Source: Labrys miyagiensis
Lineage (GTDB): Bacteria > Pseudomonadota > Alphaproteobacteria > Rhizobiales > Labraceae
Assembly: GCF_030160835.1 (NCBI RefSeq)
Contig: NZ_BSPC01000058.1
Location: 124,001 to 188,000 of the forward strand
DNA: 64,000 nt
Reading direction: 5' to 3'
Part shown: piece by piece, positions 25,875-34,581 of the stretch
Numbering within the stretch: the stretch's first letter is position 1
How the letters are laid out: each line of letters begins with the position of its first letter
Made by a program: the position numbers and the translations under genes
The notes under the pieces: generated by a model
What the model saw: only the letters and a program-made list of their open reading frames with translations
What the model was told of the DNA's origin: nothing
Database searches by the model: none

Positions 25875-27206
25875 TCAGTTGATTTTGCCATCTTCCCTGA
25901 AGACTTTTTCCCAGTCCTTCACCAGAAGATCGAGCGCCTCCTTGGCAGTCCCCTTGTCGGCGACGACGTAATCATGAACGCGCTTCTGCATGTCGAGCAA
26001 CAGCTCGGCATAGGAGGGCTCCGCCCAGAAGTCCTTGACGATCCCCATCGACTCCAGGAAGTCCGGCGCGAAGGGCGCGCTCTTCGCAAATCCCGGCGCC
26101 TGAACGACAGCCTTGAGGGCGGAGTAGCCTCCCAGTTCCCACCACTTTTGCTGTACCGCCGGCTGCGCGAACCACTTGATGTATTGCAACGCATCATCGC
26201 GCTTGTCGGAATAGGACACGACCGAAATGCCTTGACCGCCCAACTGCGTGAAGTGCAACTTGGCGCCCGGATTGACGAAAAAGCCGATCTTGTCCCCTCC
26301 CACATTCGGGTCTTTGTAAAGTCCGGGGAAGAAGGCGAACCAGTTCATCTGCATGGCGACCTGGCCAGACTTGAACGCGTCGAGCCCCTCGGACATGTAG
26401 GCATTGGTCATGCCAGGCGCTGTGCAGCACTTATAGAGTTCCTTGTAGAACTCGAGACCCTTGACAGCCCCTTCCGAGTTCACGAAACCTTCCATTTCGT
26501 AGGATTTTTTCGGGTTGTCGTAGTCGAAGCCGTAGTCGTACAGCACGTTGGTCACGCCCATCGTAATGCCCTCCGAGCCACGCTCGGTAAATATATAGGC
26601 GCCGTAGACTTTCTTGCCGTCGATCTCACGCCCTTGGAAGAATTCGGCAATTTGTTTGAGTTCTTCGTAGGTTTTGGGTGGCGCGAGGTCGCGATTATAT
26701 TTCTTCTTGAACTCCGCCTGAATCTCTGGGCGTGAGAACCAGTCCTTGCGATAGGTCCAGCCGACCGCATCGGCCATTGCCGGCAGGGCCCAATAGTTCG
26801 GCGTGTTTTTCGGCCATTCCGAATAGCCGACCACTGTCGCGGGCATGAAGTCATCCATCTTGATGCCTTCTTTGTCGAAGAACTCATTCAGTTTGACATA
26901 ATGCCCGTTCTCCGCCGATCCGCCGATCCATTGGCTATCGCCGATGATGAGATCGCAAAGCTTGCTGTGTGTGTTGAGCTCATTGAGGAAGCGGTCGGCG
27001 TAGCTCGTCCATGGAACGAACTCATACTTCATCTCGATGCCGCTCTTGGCCGTGAAATCCTTGCCGAGCTCGACCAGGGCATTAGCGGGGTCCCAAGCGG
27101 CCCAACACAAGGTGAGCGATTTTCCTTGTGCGTGCGCTTTTTCGACCGGAGCGGCAACCGCCAAAGCTGCGGCGACCATCGCCGCCAATGCCAATACTTT
27201 CCTCAT
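25875..27206 (-). CDS. ABC transporter substrate-binding protein, family 1 (glycerol/sugar type)
   Basis: 443 residues from the ATG at 27206, preceded by GGGAGGG. A signal peptide (LALAAMVAAALAVAAPVEKAHA) leads into a solute-binding family 1 protein: LTLCWAAWDPANALVELGKDFTAKSGIEMKYEFVPWTSYADRFLNEL, GDSQWIGG, WALPAMADAVGWTYRKDWF and QVAMQMNWFAFFPGLY. It resembles the GlpV branch of binding proteins that go with DUF2160. It is the first gene of the transporter unit; 420 bases of non-coding sequence with a palindrome precede it. Confidence 0.9.
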   Translation of the reverse strand: MRKVLALAAMVAAALAVAAPVEKAHAQGKSLTLCWAAWDPANALVELGKDFTAKSGIEMKYEFVPWTSYADRFLNELNTHSKLCDLIIGDSQWIGGSAENGHYVKLNEFFDKEGIKMDDFMPATVVGYSEWPKNTPNYWALPAMADAVGWTYRKDWFSRPEIQAEFKKKYNRDLAPPKTYEELKQIAEFFQGREIDGKKVYGAYIFTERGSEGITMGVTNVLYDYGFDYDNPKKSYEMEGFVNSEGAVKGLEFYKELYKCCTAPGMTNAYMSEGLDAFKSGQVAMQMNWFAFFPGLYKDPNVGGDKIGFFVNPGAKLHFTQLGGQGISVVSYSDKRDDALQYIKWFAQPAVQQKWWELGGYSALKAVVQAPGFAKSAPFAPDFLESMGIVKDFWAEPSYAELLLDMQKRVHDYVVADKGTAKEALDLLVKDWEKVFREDGKIN

Positions 27207-27347
27207 GCTGATTCCCTCCCTCTGTCTCGCCTGCTTTCCGCGGTCGCTATTCAAATAAGCGTACCGCCCAATCGACCATTTGGCCGAATGTTCAACAACT
27301 TGCGTTCCCTCGCCACCGGTCCTGATCTAGCGTCAACTCGGTAGCCG

Positions 27348-27379
27348 TTTGTTTATTGAAATGCTTATTTATAAACAAA
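27348..27379. promoter_or_regulatory. Inverted repeat upstream of the glycerol-type transporter operon
   Basis: TTTGTTTAT and ATAAACAAA form perfect 9-bp arms around a 14-base AT-rich spacer, about 140 bases upstream of the binding-protein ATG, in the only AT-rich part of a 420-base gap. The size and symmetry suit a repressor operator (DeoR/LacI/SorC type). The bases between 27380 and 27626 hold nothing else I recognise. Confidence 0.5.
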
Positions 27380-27626
27380 GCAAGCAAAAAAACTGCCCGC
27401 TGAAGACAGCGACGACGAACGGACGTTTCTTCGGGTCGCAATCTGTCTTTGGTCAGATGCGGACCCGCCGACGAGGAGGTTCACATCTCACTATAGATTC
27501 AGAGCCAAGGCTAATCACCTCAGCATCTCCATGGTGCCGAGCAGGCGTTCAGTTGGAGAGCGGCACTCTTGGCTTGTGAATCACGCTTGCCGCGTACGAA
27601 ACCGGCCAGAAAGAACTTGCTTTACT

Positions 27627-29330
27627 TCAGCGCCTTGCGATGCTCGTTCCGAGAGCTTCGATCCAAATCGAGGCGGCTATCGCACCGCCATCGGGTACAC
27701 CAACGGCACGATCACCCAAATAGCTGGCACGCCCAAGTCTTGGCTTCATGGCCGCCGTTGCGCGCGCACCCTCCTGCGCCGCAAAAATGGAGGCATTCCA
27801 CGATGCCTCAATCGAGTGCCCTCTCGAAATGCTCTCGGAGAAAGCATTTGCCGCCGGCTTGAGTGCATCAAGCATCGTTCGATCGCCTGGCCTCGCACCT
27901 CCGAGATCCGATATGGCCTCCACCGCGAGTTGGAACGCCTCGGCCCAAACGGCGGACGTGGGGGGCTGATTGTCAGCGATGTGCCGGGACGCGCGGAGCA
28001 GTGCCGTCGCATAGAAAGGACCTGAACTACCCGCGATCGAACGGCGCAAGGCATCGCCCATCGAAGACAGGGCGATAGAGGGTGATTGCCACGCCGCAGA
28101 AGGAAGCGCCTGAATGGCAGCTGCGCCACGGGCCATGCTACTGCCCAGGTCACCGTCCCCAGCCTTCGTATCAAGATCGGTCAAGGTTGCCTCTGCGGCA
28201 ATCAAAGCTCCCGCGGCTGCCATTGCAGCGCTACGGACCCGTTCTCCCTCTGGCGAAAGCGACGCAGAGCCTGGTTGCGGGGCCGGCCGAACATTCAGAG
28301 TTGCCTTTACAGGCACTTCAAAATTGACTGCCCCCTTCCCCGGCCAGGCCGGAGCATCGGTTGGCGCATCGAGCAGGGCCAATTGCGTTTCGTTCACACG
28401 AAAAATGGAGAGAGAGCAGCCTGGCATGTCGAGAGCGGACAGGAAGGTGCCAGACCAGGCACGAGCCACATCAAGGCCCCGCTGTCGCAGGCCCGTAAGG
28501 GCGGCGCGCGTGATGATATCGAGCTCCATTGGTGGTGTCGCGCCCAGCCCGTTGACCAGCAGCACGACGCAATCGCCCATGGTAAGGCCAAGATCTTCGG
28601 CGATTGTCGCCAGCATTGTCTCAACGAGTTGATCGGCCGGCAACAGCTTGCTGCGTTTGACACCTGCTTCGCCATGAATCCCCAAGCCGAGTTCGATCTC
28701 GTCTTCGGCAAGCAGAAATCCCGGACGGCCGACAGCCGGAAGCGTACAAGGCCCCAGAGCAACGCCCATGGAGCCTATTTCCCGAGCCGCCGCCCGCGCC
28801 AGTTCCGCAACCTCTTCGATCGATTTGCCCGACAAAGCCGCTGCACCGACGATCTTATGCACGAGGACCGTACCGGCAATACCGCGTCTGCGATCCCTCT
28901 CTACTGTGTTGCGAAGAGCCACGTCATCGGCAACGACGACGACCTCGACCGGAATGCCTTCGGTCCGAGCCATCTCAGCGGCAAGGCCGAAATTGAGCCG
29001 GTCTCCAGTGTAGTTTTTGACGATCAGCACGGCGCCAGCCGGACCGGCGACAGCTTTGATCCCCGCCAGCACTGCATCCGCACTTGGCGAAGTAAACACG
29101 TCACCCGCAACCGCCGCCGTCAGCATTCCCTCGCCAACGTAACCGGCATGTGCCGGTTCGTGGCCGCTACCCCCTCCGGAAAGGACCGCCACTGGCCTGT
29201 CTACCGGCAAGGGATAGCGAATGATCACCGTTTCGGTATCAAGCAGCGCTCGACCCGGTGCCAATGCAACGGCGCCTTCCAGCATCTCGCGAACTACATC
29301 ACGAGGATTATTGATAAGCTTCTTCATCGC
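27627..29330 (-). CDS. Dihydroxyacetone (or related ketose) kinase, fused DhaK-DhaL
   Basis: 567 residues from the ATG at 29330. The DhaK half (1-330) begins MKKLINNPRDVVREMLEG and has GGGSGHEPAH at 51-60 and the substrate-binding histidine at 218 (GLGIHGEAGVKR). A linker leads to the DhaL half (about 365-567) with the nucleotide-binding LTDLDTKAGDGDLGSSM (acidic residues 385-393). Single-chain kinases of this kind normally use ATP and accept dihydroxyacetone, glyceraldehyde or erythrulose. Separate DhaM and HPr genes lie downstream beyond the transporter. It overlaps the stop of a truncated ABC ATPase upstream, so it was once the second gene of another transporter operon. Confidence 0.9.
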   Translation of the reverse strand, partial: AMKKLINNPRDVVREMLEGAVALAPGRALLDTETVIIRYPLPVDRPVAVLSGGGSGHEPAHAGYVGEGMLTAAVAGDVFTSPSADAVLAGIKAVAGPAGAVLIVKNYTGDRLNFGLAAEMARTEGIPVEVVVVADDVALRNTVERDRRRGIAGTVLVHKIVGAAALSGKSIEEVAELARAAAREIGSMGVALGPCTLPAVGRPGFLLAEDEIELGLGIHGEAGVKRSKLLPADQLVETMLATIAEDLGLTMGDCVVLLVNGLGATPPMELDIITRAALTGLRQRGLDVARAWSGTFLSALDMPGCSLSIFRVNETQLALLDAPTDAPAWPGKGAVNFEVPVKATLNVRPAPQPGSASLSPEGERVRSAAMAAAGALIAAEATLTDLDTKAGDGDLGSSMARGAAAIQALPSAAWQSPSIALSSMGDALRRSIAGSSGPFYATALLRASRHIADNQPPTSAVWAEAFQLAVEAISDLGGARPGDRTMLDALKPAANAFSESISRGHSIEASWNASIFAAQEGARATAAMKPRLGRASYLGDRAVGVPDGGAIAASIWIEALGTSIARR

Positions 29331-29863
29331 CCAAACCACCTTTCGCTGAATCAGGAATGCGCAAGCAGGGACCGACCGCTCCCTCGATCGAAGGCATGGA
29401 AGTTTCTGTCCATCCGATGCAGGGGACCTCGTCACCGACCCCAAGCACCGGTCGCCACTCAAATTGAGCGATGACCGGTTTCTCGCCGACCTGGACTCGA
29501 ACCATGGTCTGTGACCCCAAAGATTCGATCAGGTTGATGCGGCCGCACAAGGCCCCTGCCTGATCGTTTTCACTCGGCGAAGCGATGCGCAGTTGCTCCA
29601 GGCGAAGGCCCACCTCTTCGGATCCGCCGCACGACTTGAGAGCTATCGCCGGAATGCCATCGGCCTTTGGTCGAAATCCGTTGCCTTCGAGGCCCGTGTC
29701 ATCGACGGTCGGCGCAGCGTTGAGAAAAGTAACTGGCGGGCTGCCGAAGAAACCTGCCACAGAACGGTTCAGCGGCGTGTCGATCTGCTGTGCCTTGCCG
29801 CTCTGCATAGCCACGATCCGATGACCTGTTGTTAGAGCTTCGAGCTGGTAGGGAGTAATGCAG
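29308..29863 (-). pseudogene. 5'-truncated ABC ATP-binding protein (MalK/UgpC C-terminus)
   Basis: The reading frame resumes with YQLEALTTGHRIVAMQSGKAQQ, equivalent to the H-loop region THDQxEAMTLGDRIVVM; the THD itself is changed to ITP. A TOBE domain follows (GLRLEQLRIASPSENDQ, LIESLGSQTMVRVQVGE). Walker A, signature and Walker B are all missing, so it cannot hydrolyse ATP. Its stop overlaps the DhaKL start. The break lies beside an IS6 remnant, which probably removed the 5' half. Confidence 0.85.
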
Positions 29864-29959
29864 AATGTGGTCCTTCGGCCCGCTACAAAGCTTTACGATC
29901 TTGGCCCGACGTTATCACATTGCCTTCGGTGCAGAGGATAATAGGTTTGATGCGCTCGC

Positions 29960-30060
29960 ATGCCCGAACCCGAGATCCGCTATACACGTCACCGTTTCTC
30001 GCCTGCGATCATTGCTCACGCGTTGTGTTTGTATATTCGTTTGCCGCTCAGCCTTCGCCT
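29960..30060 (+). pseudogene. IS6-family transposase N-terminal remnant
   Basis: The ATG at 29960 reads MPEPEIRYTRHRFSPAIIAH then ALCLYIRLPLSLRL, the conserved start of IS6-family transposases, and then similarity ends. At 30061 the sequence GGCATTGTCA repeats the first ten bases of the IS6 end seen at 8646, perhaps the edge of another copy. The remaining bases to 30319 hold no gene I can support. Confidence 0.65.
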
Positions 30061-30319
30061 GGCATTGTCATGTCTGGATGTATATGGACCCCGCCCAATT
30101 GCGACGGTTTTGTCAAGAGAGGTTTATTCCGGAATATGCGCAGATGCTTCAGAGTTGGAGGCTCACTCGGCCTCGCATCCCACCAGGCGCGACAGCATTT
30201 CCGCAAACTCAACCTTCTGGGGCGCCACAGCTTAATTCGGACCCCAGGGGCTTCGTGCCAGCAATCACGCAGCCGTGCGCTGCAATCATCCACCGCCGGA
30301 GGCAGCCAGGATCGAAGTC

Positions 30320-32269
30320 CTATGGGTATATTTCGAGCTGCCCCGTGACCTCAGTGAGGGCTCGCGGCGCCCGCCTCGTTATCGACTGGTCCGCGAGCTT
30401 GTCGACCTCCTGCCAGCACACGATTTGATGGCTGGATCCATCGAACCGCTGCGGTGGTTTTTCGTGCGAACAGCGCGGCTCGGCTAGCGGGCAGCGTGGA
30501 GCGAAGGCGCACCCCGGTTGACCCGATGCCGTCTCCGCCAGGTCCTCGTCTTGTGATGACGCCGCATCTCGCCCGCTTTCGGCTGAAGCCGCGATCAGCA
30601 GCCTGGTATAGGGATGGTTTGGACCGTGGAAGATGCGGTCTGAGGGGCCGGATTCAACGAGGTGGCCGCGATAGAGCACACCGATCCGATCCGCCATGTA
30701 GCGCACGACTTTCAGGTCGTGGCTGATGAACAGGAAGCTGGTGCCGTTGCTTCGCTGCAGATCGTTGAGGAGATTGAGGATGGTGGCCTGCACCGATACG
30801 TCCAGCGCCGATGTGGGCTCATCCAGGACGACCAAGCGTGGTGCGCCGGCGAAAGCACGGGCAATGGCGACCCGCTGGCGCTGTCCGCCGGACAGGTTGG
30901 CGGGCCGCTTCGCGGCGAAATCGCCCGGCAGGCGGACCGCTTCGAGCAACGCGCCGAGGCGGGTGGCAACTTCCTTGCCGCGCAACCCCGCCAACCGCCG
31001 CAGGGGCTGGGCAAGGATGCGTCGCAATCTCTGACGAGGGTTGAGGGTCATGTCGGGAGACTGGAACACCATCTGGACGCTACGCTTGTCCTGCAGCGTA
31101 CGACGTTCGACCCGCGGCGCGAGGACATTCCCGAACAGTGAGACCGTGCCGGATGTCGGCCTTTGCAAGCCGGTCACGATACGGGCGAGCGTGGACTTGC
31201 CCGACCCCGACTCCCCGATCAGGCCATAGGTCTCTCCGGGGGCGATATCGAGATCGACACCCTGGAGCACCCTATGACCTCCGAAGCTCTGCGAAACGCC
31301 GCGGCACTGCAGGGCCGCCGTGTCCAGGCCATCTCCGGAAGAAGCGGAAACTGGCGCCGCTCCCTGCTTGGAGAAGGGGGCAGCTCTTTCGAGCCCGCCA
31401 TCCAAGGCCATGCCGCGCAGCCGGCCATGTCTTTTGGTGAAGTCCCATGGCGGAATGCTATCGATGAGGCCACGGGTATAGGGGTGCTGCGGCCGGTTCA
31501 GCACGGCGGGCGTATCGCCCTGTTCGACCAGGACGCCGCCCTGCATGACGCCGACCCTGTCGGTGGCGCGACGGATGAGGCCGATGTCGTGGCTGATCAG
31601 CAGCAGGCTCGTCCGATGCTCACGGCGCAGATCATCGAGTATGGCGATGATCTCGGCCTGGACACTGGCGTCGAGGGCGGTCGTGGGCTCGTCCAGCACC
31701 AGCAGCGACGGCTCCAGGGCAATAGCCATCGCAATGGTGGCCCGCTGCTGCATGCCTCCTGACAATTGGTGCGGATAGAGGTCGAGCACGGCCCGAGGGT
31801 CTCGCACGCGTACGCGCGCGAGGAGCTGCTCGGCCCGCTGGCGCGCCTCGGACCAGCTTGCGCCGCGATGCTCCACAAGCGTCTCGGCGATCTGCCTGCC
31901 GATCGTCAGGCTCGGGTTCAGGGCCGAACCTGGGTGCTGGTAGACGGCGGAGATCCGGTTGCCACGCAGACGACGCAGCTCGACCGGTGGCAAGGTGGAG
32001 ATCTCCCGCCCCTCGAAGACGAGGCGCTCAGCCGCTGAGCGGGCGTGTGTCGGCAGATAGCGCAAGACCGCCATGGCGACCGAGCTCTTGCCGGATCCCG
32101 ATTCGCCCACCAGGCCGAACGCCTCCCCTCTGCGGATGGTGAGGGAAAGCGACTGCACGGCCGGGCGCCAGGCCCGGCCCTGCCGATACCAGATCGACAG
32201 ATCGCCAATGTCGAGCACCGGGCCGGTCGCTGTCCCGGCATCTTCAAATCCCACCGTCATGACCGCCAT
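30320..32269 (-). CDS. Fused dipeptide/oligopeptide ABC ATP-binding protein (DppD-DppF type)
   Basis: 649 residues with two complete nucleotide-binding domains: Walker A GESGSGKS at 55-62 and again in GLIGESGSGKST near 355, signatures LSGGMQQRATIAMAI and LSGGQRQRVAIARAF, and two Walker B boxes (LLVLDEPTTALDASV, LVVLDEPTSALDVSV). The C-terminal oligopeptide-transporter domain is present once (GCAFAPRCPLAEPRC). This GsiA/YejF-like fusion should power the permeases at 36251-38064, which lie on the opposite strand beyond the monooxygenase. The start is the ATG at 32269, or 32260. Confidence 0.92.
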   Translation of the reverse strand: MAVMTVGFEDAGTATGPVLDIGDLSIWYRQGRAWRPAVQSLSLTIRRGEAFGLVGESGSGKSSVAMAVLRYLPTHARSAAERLVFEGREISTLPPVELRRLRGNRISAVYQHPGSALNPSLTIGRQIAETLVEHRGASWSEARQRAEQLLARVRVRDPRAVLDLYPHQLSGGMQQRATIAMAIALEPSLLVLDEPTTALDASVQAEIIAILDDLRREHRTSLLLISHDIGLIRRATDRVGVMQGGVLVEQGDTPAVLNRPQHPYTRGLIDSIPPWDFTKRHGRLRGMALDGGLERAAPFSKQGAAPVSASSGDGLDTAALQCRGVSQSFGGHRVLQGVDLDIAPGETYGLIGESGSGKSTLARIVTGLQRPTSGTVSLFGNVLAPRVERRTLQDKRSVQMVFQSPDMTLNPRQRLRRILAQPLRRLAGLRGKEVATRLGALLEAVRLPGDFAAKRPANLSGGQRQRVAIARAFAGAPRLVVLDEPTSALDVSVQATILNLLNDLQRSNGTSFLFISHDLKVVRYMADRIGVLYRGHLVESGPSDRIFHGPNHPYTRLLIAASAESGRDAASSQDEDLAETASGQPGCAFAPRCPLAEPRCSHEKPPQRFDGSSHQIVCWQEVDKLADQSITRRAPRALTEVTGQLEIYP

Positions 32270-32388
32270 GGTGTGTTCATAATTTTCTACTTGATTTGTA
32301 GATTATATGGATAAATCTATAGCGCAAGCAAATCGGATTGAAGGCGCAGCCCCCTGCCACGCCGTCATCCCGGCATCGAGGAATTTCC

Positions 32389-33747
32389 ATGGCCCGCCGA
32401 CACATGATCTTGAGCGCGTTCTTCTTCAACCCGCAGGGCGATCACCGGATGTCCTGGCGCCATCCTCGCGCGCCGTTCGCGGAGATTTTCGGCCTTGATT
32501 ATTATCGCCGCCTGGCTGAATCCGCCGAGCGGGCCAAGCTGGATGCGATCTTCGTCGCCGACCATGTGGCGATCTGGGATTCGGTAGAGAGCGGCGTCGC
32601 CCATTACGCCAATGCACGGCTCGAACCCCTGACCCTGCTCACGGCGCTGTCCGCGGTCACCAAGCATATCGGTCTGATCGCCACAGCTTCGAGTTCCTAT
32701 TACGAGCCCTACAATCTTGCGCGCCTGTTCGCTTCGCTCGACCATGTCAGCAACGGCCGTGCGGCCTGGAATGTTGTGACCTCAGCCATGGACGAGGAGG
32801 CGCTCAATTTCGGGCGCGACGGCAATATCGAGCACGGTTTCCGCTATGCCCGTGCCGGCGAATTCCTCGATATTGCGACGGCCCTGTGGGATTCCTGGGA
32901 AGACGATGCCGTCCTCATCGATAAGGAGACCGGCTATTTCGCCGATCCGGATCGGGTGCACCGCGTCGACCACACGGGCCAGCATTTCCGGGTGCGCGGG
33001 CCGCTCAATGTGCCCAGGCCTCCCCAGGGACACCCGCTGATCGTCCAGGCTGGCTCTTCGGAGGCCGGCAAGAACCTCGCCACCCGCTATGCCGACGTGC
33101 ACTTCGCCATCATCCGCAGCAATGAGGATGGACTGCGCTACCGGGCGGACATCAATGCAAGGCTGAAGAAGTTCGGCCGCGAACCGGAGAGCTTCAAGAT
33201 CCTGCCTGGCATCCTGCCGATCGTCGCTTCCTCGGCCGACGAGGCCACGGAAAAGCAGGCCTTCCTTGACACGCTGCTGCCGGACCGGGTCGCCATCGAC
33301 CTGCTCTCGAGCTGGGCGGGCCTGGACCTTTCGGCCTATCCGCCGGACGGTCCGCTGCCTGCACTTCCCGACGAGAGCACCTTCAATGGCGGCCGTACCT
33401 CCCTCAACCGCGTCAAGGACTGGACCGAGCAGAACCTTTCCATCCGCGAGATCGCCCGCAAGCTCGCCAATACCGGCTCCGTCCATCCGGTCACGGGAAC
33501 GCCGTCGCAGATCGCCGATCAGCTCGAGGCCTGGTTCGTGACGGGCGCCGTCGATGGCTACAACCTGATGTTCCCGCTCTTGCCGGAGGACTGGGTCAAC
33601 TTCGCCGAACAGGTCGTGCCGGAGCTGCAGCGCCGTGGCCTGTTCCGCCAGGAATATGAGCCGGGGACGTTGCGCGATCGGCTTGGCCTGCCACGTCCGG
33701 CCAATCGCTTCGCTACCGCCCGCGACACCCATCGCGCCGCTTCCTGA
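32389..33747 (+). CDS. FMNH2-dependent monooxygenase, NtaA/SnaA/DszA family (second copy)
   Basis: 452 residues from the ATG at 32389 (GAGGAA upstream). Typical motifs: MILSAFFFNPQGDHRMSWRH, YYRRLAESAERAKLDAIFVADH, ASLDHVSNGRAAWNVVTSAMDEEALNFG, HPLIVQAGSSEAGKNLATRYAD, the late MFPLLPEDWVNFAEQVVPELQRRGLFR and YEPGTLRDRLGLPRP. It shares the fold but is clearly a different subgroup from the enzyme at 16840. It is the first gene of a rightward unit followed by DUF427, a peptide-type binding protein and two permeases, which implies oxidation of an imported substrate. Confidence 0.92.
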   Translation: MARRHMILSAFFFNPQGDHRMSWRHPRAPFAEIFGLDYYRRLAESAERAKLDAIFVADHVAIWDSVESGVAHYANARLEPLTLLTALSAVTKHIGLIATASSSYYEPYNLARLFASLDHVSNGRAAWNVVTSAMDEEALNFGRDGNIEHGFRYARAGEFLDIATALWDSWEDDAVLIDKETGYFADPDRVHRVDHTGQHFRVRGPLNVPRPPQGHPLIVQAGSSEAGKNLATRYADVHFAIIRSNEDGLRYRADINARLKKFGREPESFKILPGILPIVASSADEATEKQAFLDTLLPDRVAIDLLSSWAGLDLSAYPPDGPLPALPDESTFNGGRTSLNRVKDWTEQNLSIREIARKLANTGSVHPVTGTPSQIADQLEAWFVTGAVDGYNLMFPLLPEDWVNFAEQVVPELQRRGLFRQEYEPGTLRDRLGLPRPANRFATARDTHRAAS

Positions 33748-33768
33748 ACCACGAGACCCGGATCCGTC

Positions 33769-34557
33769 ATGAACGTCGCAATCACTCCCCGCCCCAAACT
33801 GCAGCCACGCGAATCCCACACGCCGCGGCTCGTCAACCTATTGCACAGTCCCAAGCGCATTCGCGTGACCTTCAACGGCGAGACGATCGCGGACAGCCGC
33901 AACGTTCTCGTGCTGCGCAGCAACCAGTTCCTGCCAGTCTATTACTTCCCGCGCGCCGCGGTCACCGAACAGCATTTGGTGCCTTCCGAGCACCGCAGCC
34001 AGCATGAGTTGGGCGGAAAGGCACAGTATTGGACACTGAAGGTCGGCAACCGGCGTGCCGAGAATGCCGCGTGGTCGTTTCCAGCCCCTATCGATCCGAC
34101 ACTTGCGCCGCTCGCCGGCTATATCGCCTTCGTGTGGAACGCCGCGGATCACTGGTATGAGGAGGACGAGGAAGTCTTCGTGCATGCCCGCGATCCCTAT
34201 GCGCGGGTCGACACACTGCACAGCACCAGCCATGTCCAGGTCTGGCTCGACGGCGAGTTGATCGCCGACAGCCGCAAGCCGGTGCTGGTCTTCGAGACCC
34301 ATCTGCCGACGCGCTTCTACATTCCGCACGAGGATGTCCGGCTCGACCGTCTCGTGCCGTCCGACAGCCAGACACGATGTCCCTACAAGGGCCTCGCCTC
34401 CTATTGGTCGGCCCGGCTCAAGGACGGCACGATCCGCAAGGATGTCGCCTGGGAATATGGCAACCCCATTCCCGAAATTCCCAAGATCAAGGGCCTGATT
34501 GCCTTCTATCCCGACGCCGTCGACGAAATTCGGCTCGACGGCGAACGCGTCGCCTGA
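33769..34557 (+). CDS. Tandem DUF427 domain protein
   Basis: 262 residues containing two copies of the DUF427 fold. The first copy (about 30-125) has VTFNGETIADSRNVLVLRSN, FPRAAVTEQHLVPSEHRS, AAWSFPAPI and AGYIAFVWNAADHWYEEDEEVFVHARDPY. The second (about 140-260) has VWLDGELIADSRKPVLVFETHLPTRFYIPHEDV, CPYKGLASYWSARL, KDVAWEYGNPIPEIPKIKGLIAFYPDAVD. DUF427 proteins have no agreed biochemical role. It lies 21 bases after the monooxygenase and 24 before the binding protein, so it probably serves the same pathway. Confidence 0.88.
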   Translation: MNVAITPRPKLQPRESHTPRLVNLLHSPKRIRVTFNGETIADSRNVLVLRSNQFLPVYYFPRAAVTEQHLVPSEHRSQHELGGKAQYWTLKVGNRRAENAAWSFPAPIDPTLAPLAGYIAFVWNAADHWYEEDEEVFVHARDPYARVDTLHSTSHVQVWLDGELIADSRKPVLVFETHLPTRFYIPHEDVRLDRLVPSDSQTRCPYKGLASYWSARLKDGTIRKDVAWEYGNPIPEIPKIKGLIAFYPDAVDEIRLDGERVA

Positions 34558-34581
34558 TTTTTCCTCCGATTGGAACAAGCC

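Noticed and set aside
25251-26735. 494-residue plus-strand frame opposite permease and binding-protein genes
   Set aside because: Crosses two genes and their gap in antisense; no motifs.
28086-29474. 462-residue plus-strand frame opposite dhaKL
   Set aside because: Antisense shadow of the kinase; no domain recognised.
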